A stretch of DNA of 64,000 bases, taken from JAJDXO01 sp965207535 (lineage in GTDB: Bacteria; Pseudomonadota; Alphaproteobacteria; Rhodospirillales; UBA2165). The notes under the pieces are model-generated. The model saw only the letters and a program-made list of their open reading frames with translations. It made no database searches and had not been told where the DNA came from. The stretch is taken from contig CBDBMR010000012.1 in NCBI GenBank assembly GCA_965207535.1, positions 62,001-126,000 on the forward strand, in the 5' to 3' direction. The position numbers and the translations under genes were made by a program. Below, one piece after another: positions 7,922 through 17,165 of this stretch. Positions within the stretch are counted from its first letter, which is position 1; each line of letters starts with the position of its first letter.

Positions 7922-9040
7922 ATGAGCGGCGGGGCGCATACGGGGTCGATCCTCACCATCGATCTGGATGCCATCGCCGCCAATTACCAAACCCTGCGGG
8001 ATATTTCGGGCAGTGCCGACGTGGCGTCCGTGGTCAAGGCAAACGCCTATGGGCTGGGTGTCGATCGGGTGGCCCCGGTGCTCAGCAACGCCGGATGCCG
8101 GACGTTCTTCGTTGCCAATATCGCCGAGGCCTATGAGCTCCGCTCCCTGATCCCGTCGGCCGAAATTCACGTGCTGGACGGCCTGATGGGTCAACCGCCG
8201 GAGCGCTTCATCGCCCGGAACTTGCGCCCGGTGCTCAACACGCCGGACGAAATCGAGACATGGCGGAGCGTTTCAGCCGAGTCCGACCGGCCGCTGCCCG
8301 CCGACATCCAGATCGACACCGGCATGGCCCGCCTCGGCCTGACCGCCGGTGAGGCGGAAACGCTGCTGGACCAGCCGGACTGGAACCGGGAGATGGTGAT
8401 CGACTGCCTGATCAGCCATCTCGCCTGTGCCGAAGAACCCGGCAATCCCAAGAACGGGGAGCAGCGCGACGCCTTCGCCAGGTTGATGCCCCGTTTCGAG
8501 GCCCGCCGGGCATCGCTCTCGGCCTCATCCGGCATGTTTCTGGGCGAGGATTTCCACTTCGATCTGACCCGTGCCGGGGTCGCTTTGTACGGTGTCAACC
8601 CGACCCCGGACACCGCCAATCCAATGGCTCAAGTCATTCAAATACAAGGAGAAATCCTGCAAGTTCGGTTCGTTGACACCCCTCAGACCGTTGGCTATGG
8701 TGCGACGCACCGCGTCACCCGGCCGAGCAAAATCGCCACCATTCCCATTGGCTATGCGGACGGGTATTTGCGGTCTCTTGGCAACACCGGTATCGCCGTC
8801 ATCGGCGGTCACAAGGTGCCGGTCGTGGGGCGAGTTTCGATGGATCTGACCACAGTGGACGTGACCGACGTTCCCGGCGAACTGGCGCGGCCCGGCGCTT
8901 TGGTCGACCTGCTTGGTCCCGACAACGACCTCGACGATACCGCTGCCCGCGCCGGAACCATCGGCTACGAAATCCTCACCCGCCTCGGCAGCCGGTTCGA
9001 ACGGCGCTATATCGAGAATGGCGACGCAGGCTCGGCGTAA
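7922..9040 (+). CDS. alr: Alanine racemase
   Basis: PLP enzyme that makes D-alanine for peptidoglycan. Schiff-base lysine K39 in VVKANAYGLG; second catalytic Tyr in VGYGATHRVTRPSKIATIPIGYADGY; fold type III barrel followed by the beta domain with GRVSMDLTTVDV. 372 residues from the ATG at 7922; a TTG at 7913 directly behind the dnaB stop would add three residues. Follows dnaB without a gap, as in many alphaproteobacteria. Confidence 0.95.
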   Translation: MSGGAHTGSILTIDLDAIAANYQTLRDISGSADVASVVKANAYGLGVDRVAPVLSNAGCRTFFVANIAEAYELRSLIPSAEIHVLDGLMGQPPERFIARNLRPVLNTPDEIETWRSVSAESDRPLPADIQIDTGMARLGLTAGEAETLLDQPDWNREMVIDCLISHLACAEEPGNPKNGEQRDAFARLMPRFEARRASLSASSGMFLGEDFHFDLTRAGVALYGVNPTPDTANPMAQVIQIQGEILQVRFVDTPQTVGYGATHRVTRPSKIATIPIGYADGYLRSLGNTGIAVIGGHKVPVVGRVSMDLTTVDVTDVPGELARPGALVDLLGPDNDLDDTAARAGTIGYEILTRLGSRFERRYIENGDAGSA

Positions 9041-9054
9041 GTGGAAGTCCGCCG

Positions 9055-9834
9055 ATGAATTTCCTCCAACCCATCGGCCGTGTCTTTATCGCGTTCCTGG
9101 GCTCCGTCGGCCGGCTGACCATATTCGCCGGCGTCGCCCTCAGCCATGTGGTCCGCCCGCCCTGGTATCCCCGCATCATCCTCCGCCAGATGATCGAGAT
9201 CGGTTATTTCTCGTTGCCGGTCGTCGGCCTGACCGCCGTTTTCGCGGGCATGGTACTGGCGCTGCAGAGCTTCACCGGCTTCGCCCGGTTCAACGCCGAA
9301 GGCGCGGTGGCCAACGTCGTCGTACTTTCGATCACCCGGGAACTCGGACCGGTGCTTGCCGGCTTGATGGTGTCGGGGCGGATCGGCGCCTCCATGGCCG
9401 CCGAAATCGGTACCATGCGGGTCACCGAGCAGGTGGATGCGCTCACGACTTTGTCCACCAACCCGTTCAAATACCTGGTGGTGCCGCGGTTCATCGCCGG
9501 CGTCACCATGCTGCCGGTGCTCGTACTGATCGCCGATATCATCGGCGTGATGGGCGGCTATCTGATCGGCGTCTATGAACTCGGCTTCAACGCCGCCAAC
9601 TATCTGCAGAATACATGGGACTTCCTGACCGCCTTCGACGTGATTTCCGGTCTGGTGAAGGCCGCGGTGTTCGGCTTCATCATCACGTTGATGGGCTGCT
9701 ACCACGGATACTACTCCCGAGGCGGCGCCCAGGGCGTGGGTCAGGCGACGACCAATGCGGTGGTGTCGGCGTCGATCCTGATTCTGTGTTTCGACTATAT
9801 CCTGACCGCCATCTTCTTTGCCGCGGACGGATAG
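9055..9834 (+). CDS. mlaE: MlaE-family ABC transporter permease
   Basis: Inner-membrane permease of the lipid-asymmetry (Mla) ABC transporter family. The family block GMVLALQSF, VLSITRELGPVLAGLMVSGRIGASMAAEIGTMRVTEQVDAL (~80-140) is complete, with about six hydrophobic segments; 259 residues is standard. The ATPase follows 17 bases later, but no mlaD or mlaC is nearby, so the substrate-binding MCE component must be encoded elsewhere. Lipid transport is inferred from the family. Confidence 0.9.
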   Translation: MNFLQPIGRVFIAFLGSVGRLTIFAGVALSHVVRPPWYPRIILRQMIEIGYFSLPVVGLTAVFAGMVLALQSFTGFARFNAEGAVANVVVLSITRELGPVLAGLMVSGRIGASMAAEIGTMRVTEQVDALTTLSTNPFKYLVVPRFIAGVTMLPVLVLIADIIGVMGGYLIGVYELGFNAANYLQNTWDFLTAFDVISGLVKAAVFGFIITLMGCYHGYYSRGGAQGVGQATTNAVVSASILILCFDYILTAIFFAADG

Positions 9835-9851
9835 GTACGGTACCTGAGCCC

Positions 9852-10637
9852 ATGACCGAGACCATGACCGAGATTCGGTCCAAGATCAGCCTGAAAGACG
9901 TTCACAAGGCATTCGGCCCGAAAACGGTGCTGGATGGTCTCGACCTGGATATCGCCGAGGGCCGGTCGACGGTGGTGATCGGCGGATCGGGGGTCGGCAA
10001 ATCGGTGATGTTGAAATGCATCCTCGGTCTGCTCACCCCGGATTCCGGTTCCGTGGAAATCGATGGCGTGAGCGTTCTCGGGCTGTCCTCGGGCGAACGC
10101 GACCGGGTGAACCGCAAGATCGGCATGCTGTTTCAGGGCGCCGCTTTGTTCGACAGCCTCCCGGTCTGGGAGAACGTCGCCTTCCGGCTGCTGAGCGACG
10201 GGACGGGCCGGGACGAGGCCCTGGAAATCGCCCTCCGGAAACTGGCCCAAGTGGGCCTGCGCCCGAACGTCGGCCACCTGTCCCCCGCCGATCTCTCGGG
10301 CGGCATGCGGAAGCGGGTGGGACTTGCCCGCGCCATCGCCGGCGATCCGGAGATCATTTTCTTCGACGAGCCGACCACCGGCCTGGATCCGATCATGTCC
10401 GGCGTCATCAATGAATTGATCGTCTCCTGCGTGAAGGAATTGGGCGCGACCGCATTGTCCATCACCCATGACATGGCGAGCGCGCAAAGGATCGGCGATC
10501 GCATCGCAATGATCTACAATGGCCGCATCATCTGGAACGGCCCGGCGGACGAAGTTGCGGGTTCGGATAACGAACTGGTCGAGCAGTTCGTCAACGGCCG
10601 GACCGACGGGCCCATTCAGATGGCTTTGCGAGCGTAA
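9852..10637 (+). CDS. mlaF: MlaF-like ABC transporter ATP-binding protein
   Basis: Cytoplasmic ATPase partner of the preceding permease. Walker A VIGGSGVGKSVMLK (~41-54), Q-loop GMLFQGAALFDSLPVWENVAF (typical of Mla ATPases), ABC signature LSGGMRKRVGLARA, Walker B EIIFFDEPTTGLDP and the His switch SITHDM. 261 residues. ATG at 9852 was chosen because it begins the conserved MTEIRSKISLKDVHKAFG; a longer frame upstream is the shadow of the permease gene. Confidence 0.92.
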   Translation: MTETMTEIRSKISLKDVHKAFGPKTVLDGLDLDIAEGRSTVVIGGSGVGKSVMLKCILGLLTPDSGSVEIDGVSVLGLSSGERDRVNRKIGMLFQGAALFDSLPVWENVAFRLLSDGTGRDEALEIALRKLAQVGLRPNVGHLSPADLSGGMRKRVGLARAIAGDPEIIFFDEPTTGLDPIMSGVINELIVSCVKELGATALSITHDMASAQRIGDRIAMIYNGRIIWNGPADEVAGSDNELVEQFVNGRTDGPIQMALRA

Positions 10638-10649
10638 GGAGCGGGCGGC

Positions 10650-12065
10650 TTGGCGAAATCGGCATCAACCTTCGTTTGTCAGGAATGCGGCGCGTCCCAT
10701 GCCCGGTGGTCGGGCAGGTGCGACGTCTGCGGCGCGTGGAACTCGATCGTCGAGGAAGCGGGCGGCGGCGATGTGCCCAAGGGCCTGGGCCGAAAGAAGG
10801 GCAGTAAAATCGAGTTCGTCCCGTTGAAGGGTGAAGCCCGGCCGGCGCCGCGGCTGGCCACGAATATTGCGGAGTTCGACCGGGTTTGCGGCGGCGGACT
10901 GGTGCCGGGCTCGGCGCTGCTGGTCGGCGGCGATCCGGGGATCGGCAAATCAACCATCCTTCTGCAAGTGTGCGCCGAACTCGCCAAGGCGGGCACCGCC
11001 GGCTGTGTTTACGTGTCCGGCGAAGAGGCCATCGATCAGGTGCGGCTGCGGGCCGAGCGTCTCGGCCTTGCCGATGCCCCCGTGGAGCTGGCGGCCGCGA
11101 CCAACGTCCGCGATATCGTCGCCTCGCTCGATGGTCCGTCCGCGGCGCGGGTTGTGGTCATCGATTCCATCCAGACCCTCTACCTCGACAACCTCGATTC
11201 GGCGCCAGGCACCGTTTCCCAGGTCCGTACCTCGGCCCAGGAGTTGATCCGCCTCGCCAAGAAGCGGGGATTCACGCTGATCTTGGTGGGCCACGTCACC
11301 AAGGAAGGATTGATCGCCGGGCCAAAGGTGCTCGAGCATATGGTCGATACGGTGCTTTATTTCGAGGGCGAACGCGGTCATCAGTTCCGAATCCTCCGGG
11401 CGGTGAAGAACCGGTTCGGACCCGCGGCCGAAATCGGCGTCTTCGAAATGACCGACGGCGGCCTCGCCGAAGTGCCCAATCCGTCGGCCCTCTTCCTCGG
11501 CGACCGCGAAGACGGTGTCAGCGGTGCGGCGGTGTTCGCCGGAATCGAGGGAACCCGGCCCGTGCTGGTTGAAATTCAAGCCCTGACCGCTCCCGCATCC
11601 TACGGCACGCCGCGCCGCGCGGTGGTCGGATGGGACAGCAGCCGCCTTTCCATGCTGCTGGCGGTCCTCGAATCACGGTCCGGCGTCGCCATCGGCGGCC
11701 AGGACGTTTTCCTGAATGTCGCCGGCGGTCTCCGGGTTTCGGAACCGGCCGCGGATCTGGCGGTTGCCGCCGCCTTGGTCTCATCCCTCACCGGCAAACC
11801 CGTCCCGGCGGACACGGTCGTCTTCGGCGAGGTCGGTCTCTCGGGCGAAATCCGGCAGGTGGGTCAAGCCGATGTGCGTTTGCGGGAAGCCGCCAAGCTG
11901 GGATTTTCCCGCGCCGTGGTTCCCGCCCGGCGCCGGGGCAAGAAATCCAAAACGGCAAGCGGCCTCGGTCTTCATTCCGTCGACCATCTGGATCGGCTAA
12001 TCGGCTGGCTGCGGGATGCCGAGCCCGCGGGCCCGCGTCCGGTGGAGCGCGCCGCCAATGGATAG
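10650..12065 (+). CDS. radA: DNA repair protein RadA
   Basis: RecA-related branch-migration helicase. N-terminal C4 zinc finger CQECGASHARWSGRCDVCGAW, RecA-like core with Walker A GDPGIGKSTILLQ (~92-104), Walker B VVVIDSIQTLYL, the RadA signature KNRFGPAAEIGVF, and a C-terminal Lon-like domain (PADTVVFGEVGLSGEIRQV). 471 residues. The only plausible start is TTG at 10650 (MAKSASTFVCQ). It overlaps cvpA by 8 bases. Confidence 0.95.
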   Translation: MAKSASTFVCQECGASHARWSGRCDVCGAWNSIVEEAGGGDVPKGLGRKKGSKIEFVPLKGEARPAPRLATNIAEFDRVCGGGLVPGSALLVGGDPGIGKSTILLQVCAELAKAGTAGCVYVSGEEAIDQVRLRAERLGLADAPVELAAATNVRDIVASLDGPSAARVVVIDSIQTLYLDNLDSAPGTVSQVRTSAQELIRLAKKRGFTLILVGHVTKEGLIAGPKVLEHMVDTVLYFEGERGHQFRILRAVKNRFGPAAEIGVFEMTDGGLAEVPNPSALFLGDREDGVSGAAVFAGIEGTRPVLVEIQALTAPASYGTPRRAVVGWDSSRLSMLLAVLESRSGVAIGGQDVFLNVAGGLRVSEPAADLAVAAALVSSLTGKPVPADTVVFGEVGLSGEIRQVGQADVRLREAAKLGFSRAVVPARRRGKKSKTASGLGLHSVDHLDRLIGWLRDAEPAGPRPVERAANG

Positions 12066-12726
12066 CTTGCCGGTCAATATCCTCGATCTCGGGGTCATCG
12101 CGCTGATGCTCATCGGCGCGCTCATCGGCCTTGCGCTTGGCTTCGTCCGGGGCGGCCTGTTCGTTCTCTCCTGGATCGGCGCCGGTGTGGCGACGTTGTT
12201 CGGGTTTCCGGAGGCCCGGCCGCTGGCCCGCAACTACATCGAGACCGTGTGGATCGCCGACCTGACGACGGGCGTGGTGATATTTCTGGTCACTCTCGTC
12301 GTCCTGTCCCTGATCAGTTCCGCCATCGGCGGCTGGGTGCGGGGCAGCCGGCTGAACTCCCTGGACCGATCCCTGGGTCTGCTTGCCGGGCTCGCGACCT
12401 CGGCGCTCATTCTGATGTGCGGCAGCATCCTGGCCGATACGCTGCTCCCCAAGGATCAACGACCCGCCTGGGCCAACGAGGCCAGATCCCTGCCACTGAT
12501 CGAAAGCGGCGCGGAAGTCTTGAAGAGGGCGGTGCCGGAGAAGCTCGGGCTGTTCAAGAAATCAGCCGGGGAAGCGAGCCAGAAGACCAAGGATGCCATC
12601 CAACTCAAGGAAACCTACGATCGGCTGGTGGAACCGACCCCCGCAGAATCCGGGCGCGAAGACCGGCCGGGATATGATAGTAAGGAGCGCCGCGCGCTCG
12701 AACGAACCATTCAAGGACTTCAATAG
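12058..12726 (+). CDS. cvpA: CvpA family membrane protein
   Basis: Four predicted transmembrane segments in the first ~140 residues (ILDLGVIALMLIGALIGLALGFVRGG is the family N-terminus), then a charged cytoplasmic tail with KSAGEASQKTKDAIQLKETYDRL. CvpA was first linked to colicin V production and is found next to purF in many proteobacteria, as here; its physiological role is poorly understood, with links to envelope stress. 222 residues. The ATG at 12058 overlaps the radA end. Confidence 0.9.
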   Translation: MDSLPVNILDLGVIALMLIGALIGLALGFVRGGLFVLSWIGAGVATLFGFPEARPLARNYIETVWIADLTTGVVIFLVTLVVLSLISSAIGGWVRGSRLNSLDRSLGLLAGLATSALILMCGSILADTLLPKDQRPAWANEARSLPLIESGAEVLKRAVPEKLGLFKKSAGEASQKTKDAIQLKETYDRLVEPTPAESGREDRPGYDSKERRALERTIQGLQ

Positions 12727-12732
12727 CGGACC

Positions 12733-14190
12733 ATGCGAGAGTTATCGCCAATTCATCCGGACGACGATCACTTCCACGACGAGTGCGGCGTCTTTGGCAT
12801 TTGCGGTCATGAGGACGCGGCGGCCCACACCGTCCTCGGCCTCCACGCGCTGCAACATCGGGGACAGGAAGCCGCCGGCATAGTCAGCACCGACGGGGTC
12901 CATTTCCACTCGCACCGCTCAGCCGGCCTGGTCGGCGACAATTTCAGCTCCGAAGAGGTTATCGGGCGCCTTCAGGGCAGCATGGCAATCGGCCATAACC
13001 GGTACTCCACCGCCGGAGAGACGGTGGCGCGCAACATTCAGCCCCTGTTCGCCGACTTCGAATTCGGCGGCCTTGCCATCGGCCACAACGGCAATCTGAC
13101 CAATGCGTATTCCCTCCGCCGTGCGCTGGTCGAGCGGGGCTGCATCTTCCAATCCACCACCGACACCGAGATCATCGTTCATCTGATCGCCATCAGCGGT
13201 TATTCAACGGTTGTCGACCGGATGATCGACGCGCTGCGCCAGGTCGAGGGCGCCTACTCGCTGGTGGCGCTCACCGACAATGCCCTGATCGGCGTCCGCG
13301 ATCCCATGGGGGTGCGGCCATTGGTTCTGGGCCGGTTGGAGGGTTCCTACGTATTGTGCTCGGAAACCTGCGCCCTCGACATCATCGGCGCCGAATTCGT
13401 GCGCGACGTGGACCCGGGTGAAATCGTCGTCATTGACGGCGATGGCATTCGCAGCGTCAAGCCGTTCTCCAAGACACCCCAGCGGCTTTGCATTTTCGAA
13501 TATATTTACTTCGCGCGGCCCGACAGCATGGTCGAAAACCGCAATGTCTATGAAGTCCGCAAGGAAATCGGCGCCGAGTTGGCCCGCGAGACCAGCGTCG
13601 ACGCGGATGTCATCGTGCCGGTTCCGGATTCCGGCGTACCCGCGGCAATCGGCTACGCCCAGCAGGCCGGCATCCCGTTCGATCTGGGGATTATCCGCAA
13701 CCACTACGTTGGCCGGACCTTCATCGAACCGACGCACCAGATCCGCCACCTCGGCGTGCGGCTCAAGCACAATGCCAATGCCGGCCATCTCAAGGACAAG
13801 CGGGTGGTATTGGTCGACGATTCCATCGTCCGCGGCACAACCTCGGAGAAGATCGTCGCCATGGTGCGGGGCGCCGGTGCCAGCGAGGTTCACATGCGGA
13901 TCTCGAGCCCGCCGACCAGCCACTCCTGCTTCTACGGTATCGACACGCCCGAACAAGAGGAGTTGCTGGCCGCCCAGTACGATGTTGAGGCCATGGCCAG
14001 GCACATCGGCGCGGACAGCCTGTCGTTTATCTCCATCGAGGGGCTATACCGGGCGTTCGGCGAGACCGGCCGGAACGATACCCCGCAGTTTTGCGATGCC
14101 TGTTTCTCCGGTGATTACCCCATCCCGCTTACGGACCGGGACGGCGGCCCGATGCCGGCACAATTGTCCCTGCTGACCGAACAGGAATGA
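12733..14190 (+). CDS. purF: Amidophosphoribosyltransferase
   Basis: First committed step of purine synthesis: PRPP plus glutamine to phosphoribosylamine. A short propeptide of 17 residues precedes the catalytic Cys18 (DECGVFGICGHEDAA). Glutaminase residues are present in RYSTAGE and GHNGNLTNA, and the PRPP-binding loop is VVLVDDSIVRGTTS (~360). The C-terminal RISSPP / CYGID-like segment (HSCFYGIDTP) is normal. 485 residues. The stop overlaps the next start, so the SDR is probably co-translated. Confidence 0.96.
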   Translation: MRELSPIHPDDDHFHDECGVFGICGHEDAAAHTVLGLHALQHRGQEAAGIVSTDGVHFHSHRSAGLVGDNFSSEEVIGRLQGSMAIGHNRYSTAGETVARNIQPLFADFEFGGLAIGHNGNLTNAYSLRRALVERGCIFQSTTDTEIIVHLIAISGYSTVVDRMIDALRQVEGAYSLVALTDNALIGVRDPMGVRPLVLGRLEGSYVLCSETCALDIIGAEFVRDVDPGEIVVIDGDGIRSVKPFSKTPQRLCIFEYIYFARPDSMVENRNVYEVRKEIGAELARETSVDADVIVPVPDSGVPAAIGYAQQAGIPFDLGIIRNHYVGRTFIEPTHQIRHLGVRLKHNANAGHLKDKRVVLVDDSIVRGTTSEKIVAMVRGAGASEVHMRISSPPTSHSCFYGIDTPEQEELLAAQYDVEAMARHIGADSLSFISIEGLYRAFGETGRNDTPQFCDACFSGDYPIPLTDRDGGPMPAQLSLLTEQE

Positions 14191-14984
14191 TGGCCGACAC
14201 GACGCCGGCATCTCACTCCCGGCCTTTGACCATCAACCCCGACGGCCGTCTGGCCGGCCGGATCGCATTGGTTACCGGCGCGTCCCGCGGGATCGGCCGG
14301 GCGGTCGCCCGTCATTTCGCCGCCGAAGGCGCGCACCTCATCCTCACCGCCCGGACCCAGGGCGCCCTTGAAGAACTCGACGATGAAATCCGTGCCGCCG
14401 GCGGCCAATCCACGCTTTCGCCTGCCGACCTCACCGACTACGACACCGTCGACCGGATGGGGGCCGCCGTCTTCAAGCGTTTCAAGCGGCTCGACATCCT
14501 TGTCGGCAATGCCGGCATCCTCGGCACACTCGCGCCGTTGGCCCACGCGGACCCGCAAGAATGGGATCAAGTGTTTGCCGTCAACGTGACGGCCAATTGG
14601 CGGCTCATTCGAAGTTTCGAGCCGCTTCTGAAGATGTCGGATGCGGGCCGCGCCATATTCGTGACTTCGACGGCCGGTCACCGCCCCCGGGCCTTTTTTT
14701 CCGCTTATGGGGCCAGCAAGGCGGCCCTCGAGACGATGGTCCTGACCTGGGCGGACGAGCTGAAGAATACCGATGTCCGGATCAATCTGCTCAACCCCGG
14801 CGGGACCCGGACGGCAATGCGCAGCAAGGCCTTTCCCGGCGAAGACCCGGAGACCATCAAGGCCCCGGAGAGGATTACCGAGTATTTCGTCGAACTCGCC
14901 GATGCCGCCTGCACGCGGAACGGTGACATCGTCGATGTCCCCGCGCTGCTTGACAAAGGCTTGAATGACCCGATTATCCGCTGA
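14187..14984 (+). CDS. Short-chain dehydrogenase/reductase
   Basis: Classical NAD(P)-dependent SDR. Cofactor loop TGASRGIG (~32-39), NAG motif LVGNAGIL, catalytic Ser in VTSTAGH and YGASK (Tyr/Lys). 265 residues. Two overlapping starts exist (ATGATG at 14187 and 14190). An SDR of this YciK-like type directly after purF recurs in alphaproteobacteria; the substrate is not known. Confidence 0.9.
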   Translation: MMADTTPASHSRPLTINPDGRLAGRIALVTGASRGIGRAVARHFAAEGAHLILTARTQGALEELDDEIRAAGGQSTLSPADLTDYDTVDRMGAAVFKRFKRLDILVGNAGILGTLAPLAHADPQEWDQVFAVNVTANWRLIRSFEPLLKMSDAGRAIFVTSTAGHRPRAFFSAYGASKAALETMVLTWADELKNTDVRINLLNPGGTRTAMRSKAFPGEDPETIKAPERITEYFVELADAACTRNGDIVDVPALLDKGLNDPIIR

Positions 14985-15132
14985 ATACGGCCGAATCAAA
15001 CCTCTGTCGGAAACCATCCAGTTTATTTGCCTTCGGCCGGTCTGCGGGCTACATTACGGCCCCTTCTGGGCGGGCAGCCCTTTGCGAGTAATTTCAATCG
15101 TTTAATGGCGTTCAGCGGCGGTTAACAGGCCC

Positions 15133-15807
15133 ATGGCGGACAGAGATCCGGAACAGGACATCCTATTCAAAGAGGTTGATGAGGAACTGCGCCAGGAGCA
15201 GTTCTCCAAGCTCTGGAAACAGTACGGCAAGTATGCAATCGGGGCGGCGGTTTCGCTGGTTGCAGCCGTGGGCGGCTATCAGGCCTGGCAAGCCTGGGAC
15301 TTGAACCGCCGGACGGCGGATAGCCTTCAATTTGCCGGCGCGCTGCAGGCCATACAAAGTGAAGATGCGGCGCGCGCCCAGGAAATTCTCGGCCGGCTTG
15401 CGACCAAGGGTACCGCCGGATACGCGGTTCTCGCCCGGCTCAATCAGGCCTCATTGATCGCTCAGCGGGGGGACAAGGCGACGGCGGCCGCTGCCTATTT
15501 CGCCATCGCCGACGATACCGGGGTCGATGAGATATTCCGTGATATGGCAGTGATTCTCGGCACCATTCAGGATCTCGACAGAGGCAACCCCCGGCAATTG
15601 ACCAGCCGCCTGCAGCCGCTCCTGGCGGGCGGCAGCCCCTGGCGCCACAGCGCCAAGGAACTGACCGCGTGGTTGCTCGAACGGCAGGGCGGTTCGGCCG
15701 AGGCGCGGCAGCTTTTTCAGGAGCTGGCCGACGACGTAACGGCGCCCCCCGGGATTCGCGGGCGCGCCGCCGAAAAGCTTGCTATGCTCGGAACCGCGGG
15801 CAGCTAA
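15133..15807 (+). CDS. YfgM-like TPR membrane protein
   Basis: 224 residues: a cytoplasmic N-terminus ending in FSKLWKQYGK, one transmembrane helix (YAIGAAVSLVAAVGGYQAW, ~35-53) and a periplasmic TPR-like domain (residues ~60-220). The YfgM family is associated with the SecYEG translocon and periplasmic chaperones. Its position directly before bamB and der matches the enterobacterial yfgM-bamB-der order, supporting the call. 148 bases separate it from the upstream SDR, so it likely starts its own operon. Confidence 0.85.
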   Translation: MADRDPEQDILFKEVDEELRQEQFSKLWKQYGKYAIGAAVSLVAAVGGYQAWQAWDLNRRTADSLQFAGALQAIQSEDAARAQEILGRLATKGTAGYAVLARLNQASLIAQRGDKATAAAAYFAIADDTGVDEIFRDMAVILGTIQDLDRGNPRQLTSRLQPLLAGGSPWRHSAKELTAWLLERQGGSAEARQLFQELADDVTAPPGIRGRAAEKLAMLGTAGS

Positions 15808-15821
15808 TCGATACCGGGTCG

Positions 15822-17156
15822 ATGACTTCATTTTTTTCAAAATCGGCATTCCTCGTCGCCGCCTCTTTCGGCTTGGCCGCGTGCTCGGCGTTCGACTTTT
15901 TCGGTGACAAGCCCGAGGATACGTTGCCCGGTGAACGCATCGCGATCCTGGTCGAGCAGACCGCGCTGAAACCGGACGAGCAGGAAACGCCGGCGGAAAT
16001 TCTCCTGCCTGCCCCCACCCTGAACTCCGAATGGCCCCAGGCCGGCGGGTACGCCAGCCATGCCATGCACCACCTCAAGGTTGGGGACGGCATTTCCCCC
16101 GCCTGGACGACCTCGATCGGCGCCGGATCGGACGAAGAGGAACGTCTCAATACTCAGCCGATCCTGGCGAACGGGCGGCTGTACACCATGGATGCGAAGA
16201 CCCGGGTCTCGGCCTTCGATGCGCGATCCGGCCAGCGCCAGTGGTCGGTGGAACTGACGCCCGAGGAGGAAAAGGGCGAAGGCCACATCGGCGGCGGTCT
16301 CGCCTATGACGGCGGCCGGGTGTTTGTCACCACGGGATTCGCCGAAATACTCGCCCTGGATGCGGCCAGCGGACAGGTTCGGTGGCGCCGCAACATTGGC
16401 GAGCCCATGCGTGCCGCACCGACGGCGCGGGGCAATCGGGTATTTGTCGTCACCCTGACCAATCAGCTGCTGGCGCTCAATGCGGCGACCGGGGAGACCC
16501 TGTGGTCCTATAGCGCGATCGAAGAGACCACCAACCTGCTGGGAACGGCCAGCCCGGCGGTGGGAGCGGGCGTTGTGGTCGCTGCGTTTTCCTCCGGTGA
16601 ATTGGTCGCGCTTCGGGTCGAGAACGGACGCGAACTGTGGTCCGACTCACTCACCGTGGCGCGCCGGGCAAGCTCCATCGCAACCCTTGGCGCTATCCGC
16701 GGCCGTCCGGTGATCGATCGCGGAATCGTCCTCGCCGTTTCCAATAGCGGCCTGATGGTTGCCGTGGACCTGCGTTCCGGCCGGCGGATTTGGGAACGTG
16801 AGATTGCCTCGGTGGAAAGCCCTTGGGTGGCCGGCGACTTCGTGTTTGTTCTTTCGTCAAAAGCGGAGCTGGCCGCCGTCGACCGCCGCAACGGCCGTAT
16901 TTACTGGGTCACCGCCCTTCCCCTTTGGGAGGATCCGGAGGATCGCGAGGGCCGTATCAACTGGACCGCACCGATCCTGGCGGGTGACCGTTTGATCGTC
17001 GCCGGCTCGACCGGCGAAGCGCTTTCCGTTTCACCCTATACCGGCCAAATACTGGGCGCCGAAGAGATGCCCGACAAGGTGAGCGTCCCGCCGATCGTGG
17101 CCAACGAAACCATCTACTTCCTCTCGGACGACGGCGATCTCGTCGCATACCGGTAG
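15822..17156 (+). CDS. bamB: Outer membrane assembly lipoprotein BamB
   Basis: Lipoprotein of the BAM complex that inserts beta-barrel proteins. Signal sequence with lipobox ending LAAC (Cys at about residue 21). The mature protein is a PQQ-like eight-bladed propeller: repeated blades with AFDARSGQRQW, ALDAASGQVRWRR, ALNAATGETLW, VDLRSGRRIWERE and AVDRRNGRIYW. 444 residues from ATG 15822, slightly longer than E. coli BamB. Start chosen because it gives the signal peptide; nine bases separate it from der. Confidence 0.93.
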   Translation: MTSFFSKSAFLVAASFGLAACSAFDFFGDKPEDTLPGERIAILVEQTALKPDEQETPAEILLPAPTLNSEWPQAGGYASHAMHHLKVGDGISPAWTTSIGAGSDEEERLNTQPILANGRLYTMDAKTRVSAFDARSGQRQWSVELTPEEEKGEGHIGGGLAYDGGRVFVTTGFAEILALDAASGQVRWRRNIGEPMRAAPTARGNRVFVVTLTNQLLALNAATGETLWSYSAIEETTNLLGTASPAVGAGVVVAAFSSGELVALRVENGRELWSDSLTVARRASSIATLGAIRGRPVIDRGIVLAVSNSGLMVAVDLRSGRRIWEREIASVESPWVAGDFVFVLSSKAELAAVDRRNGRIYWVTALPLWEDPEDREGRINWTAPILAGDRLIVAGSTGEALSVSPYTGQILGAEEMPDKVSVPPIVANETIYFLSDDGDLVAYR

Positions 17157-17165
17157 GGGCGGAAG

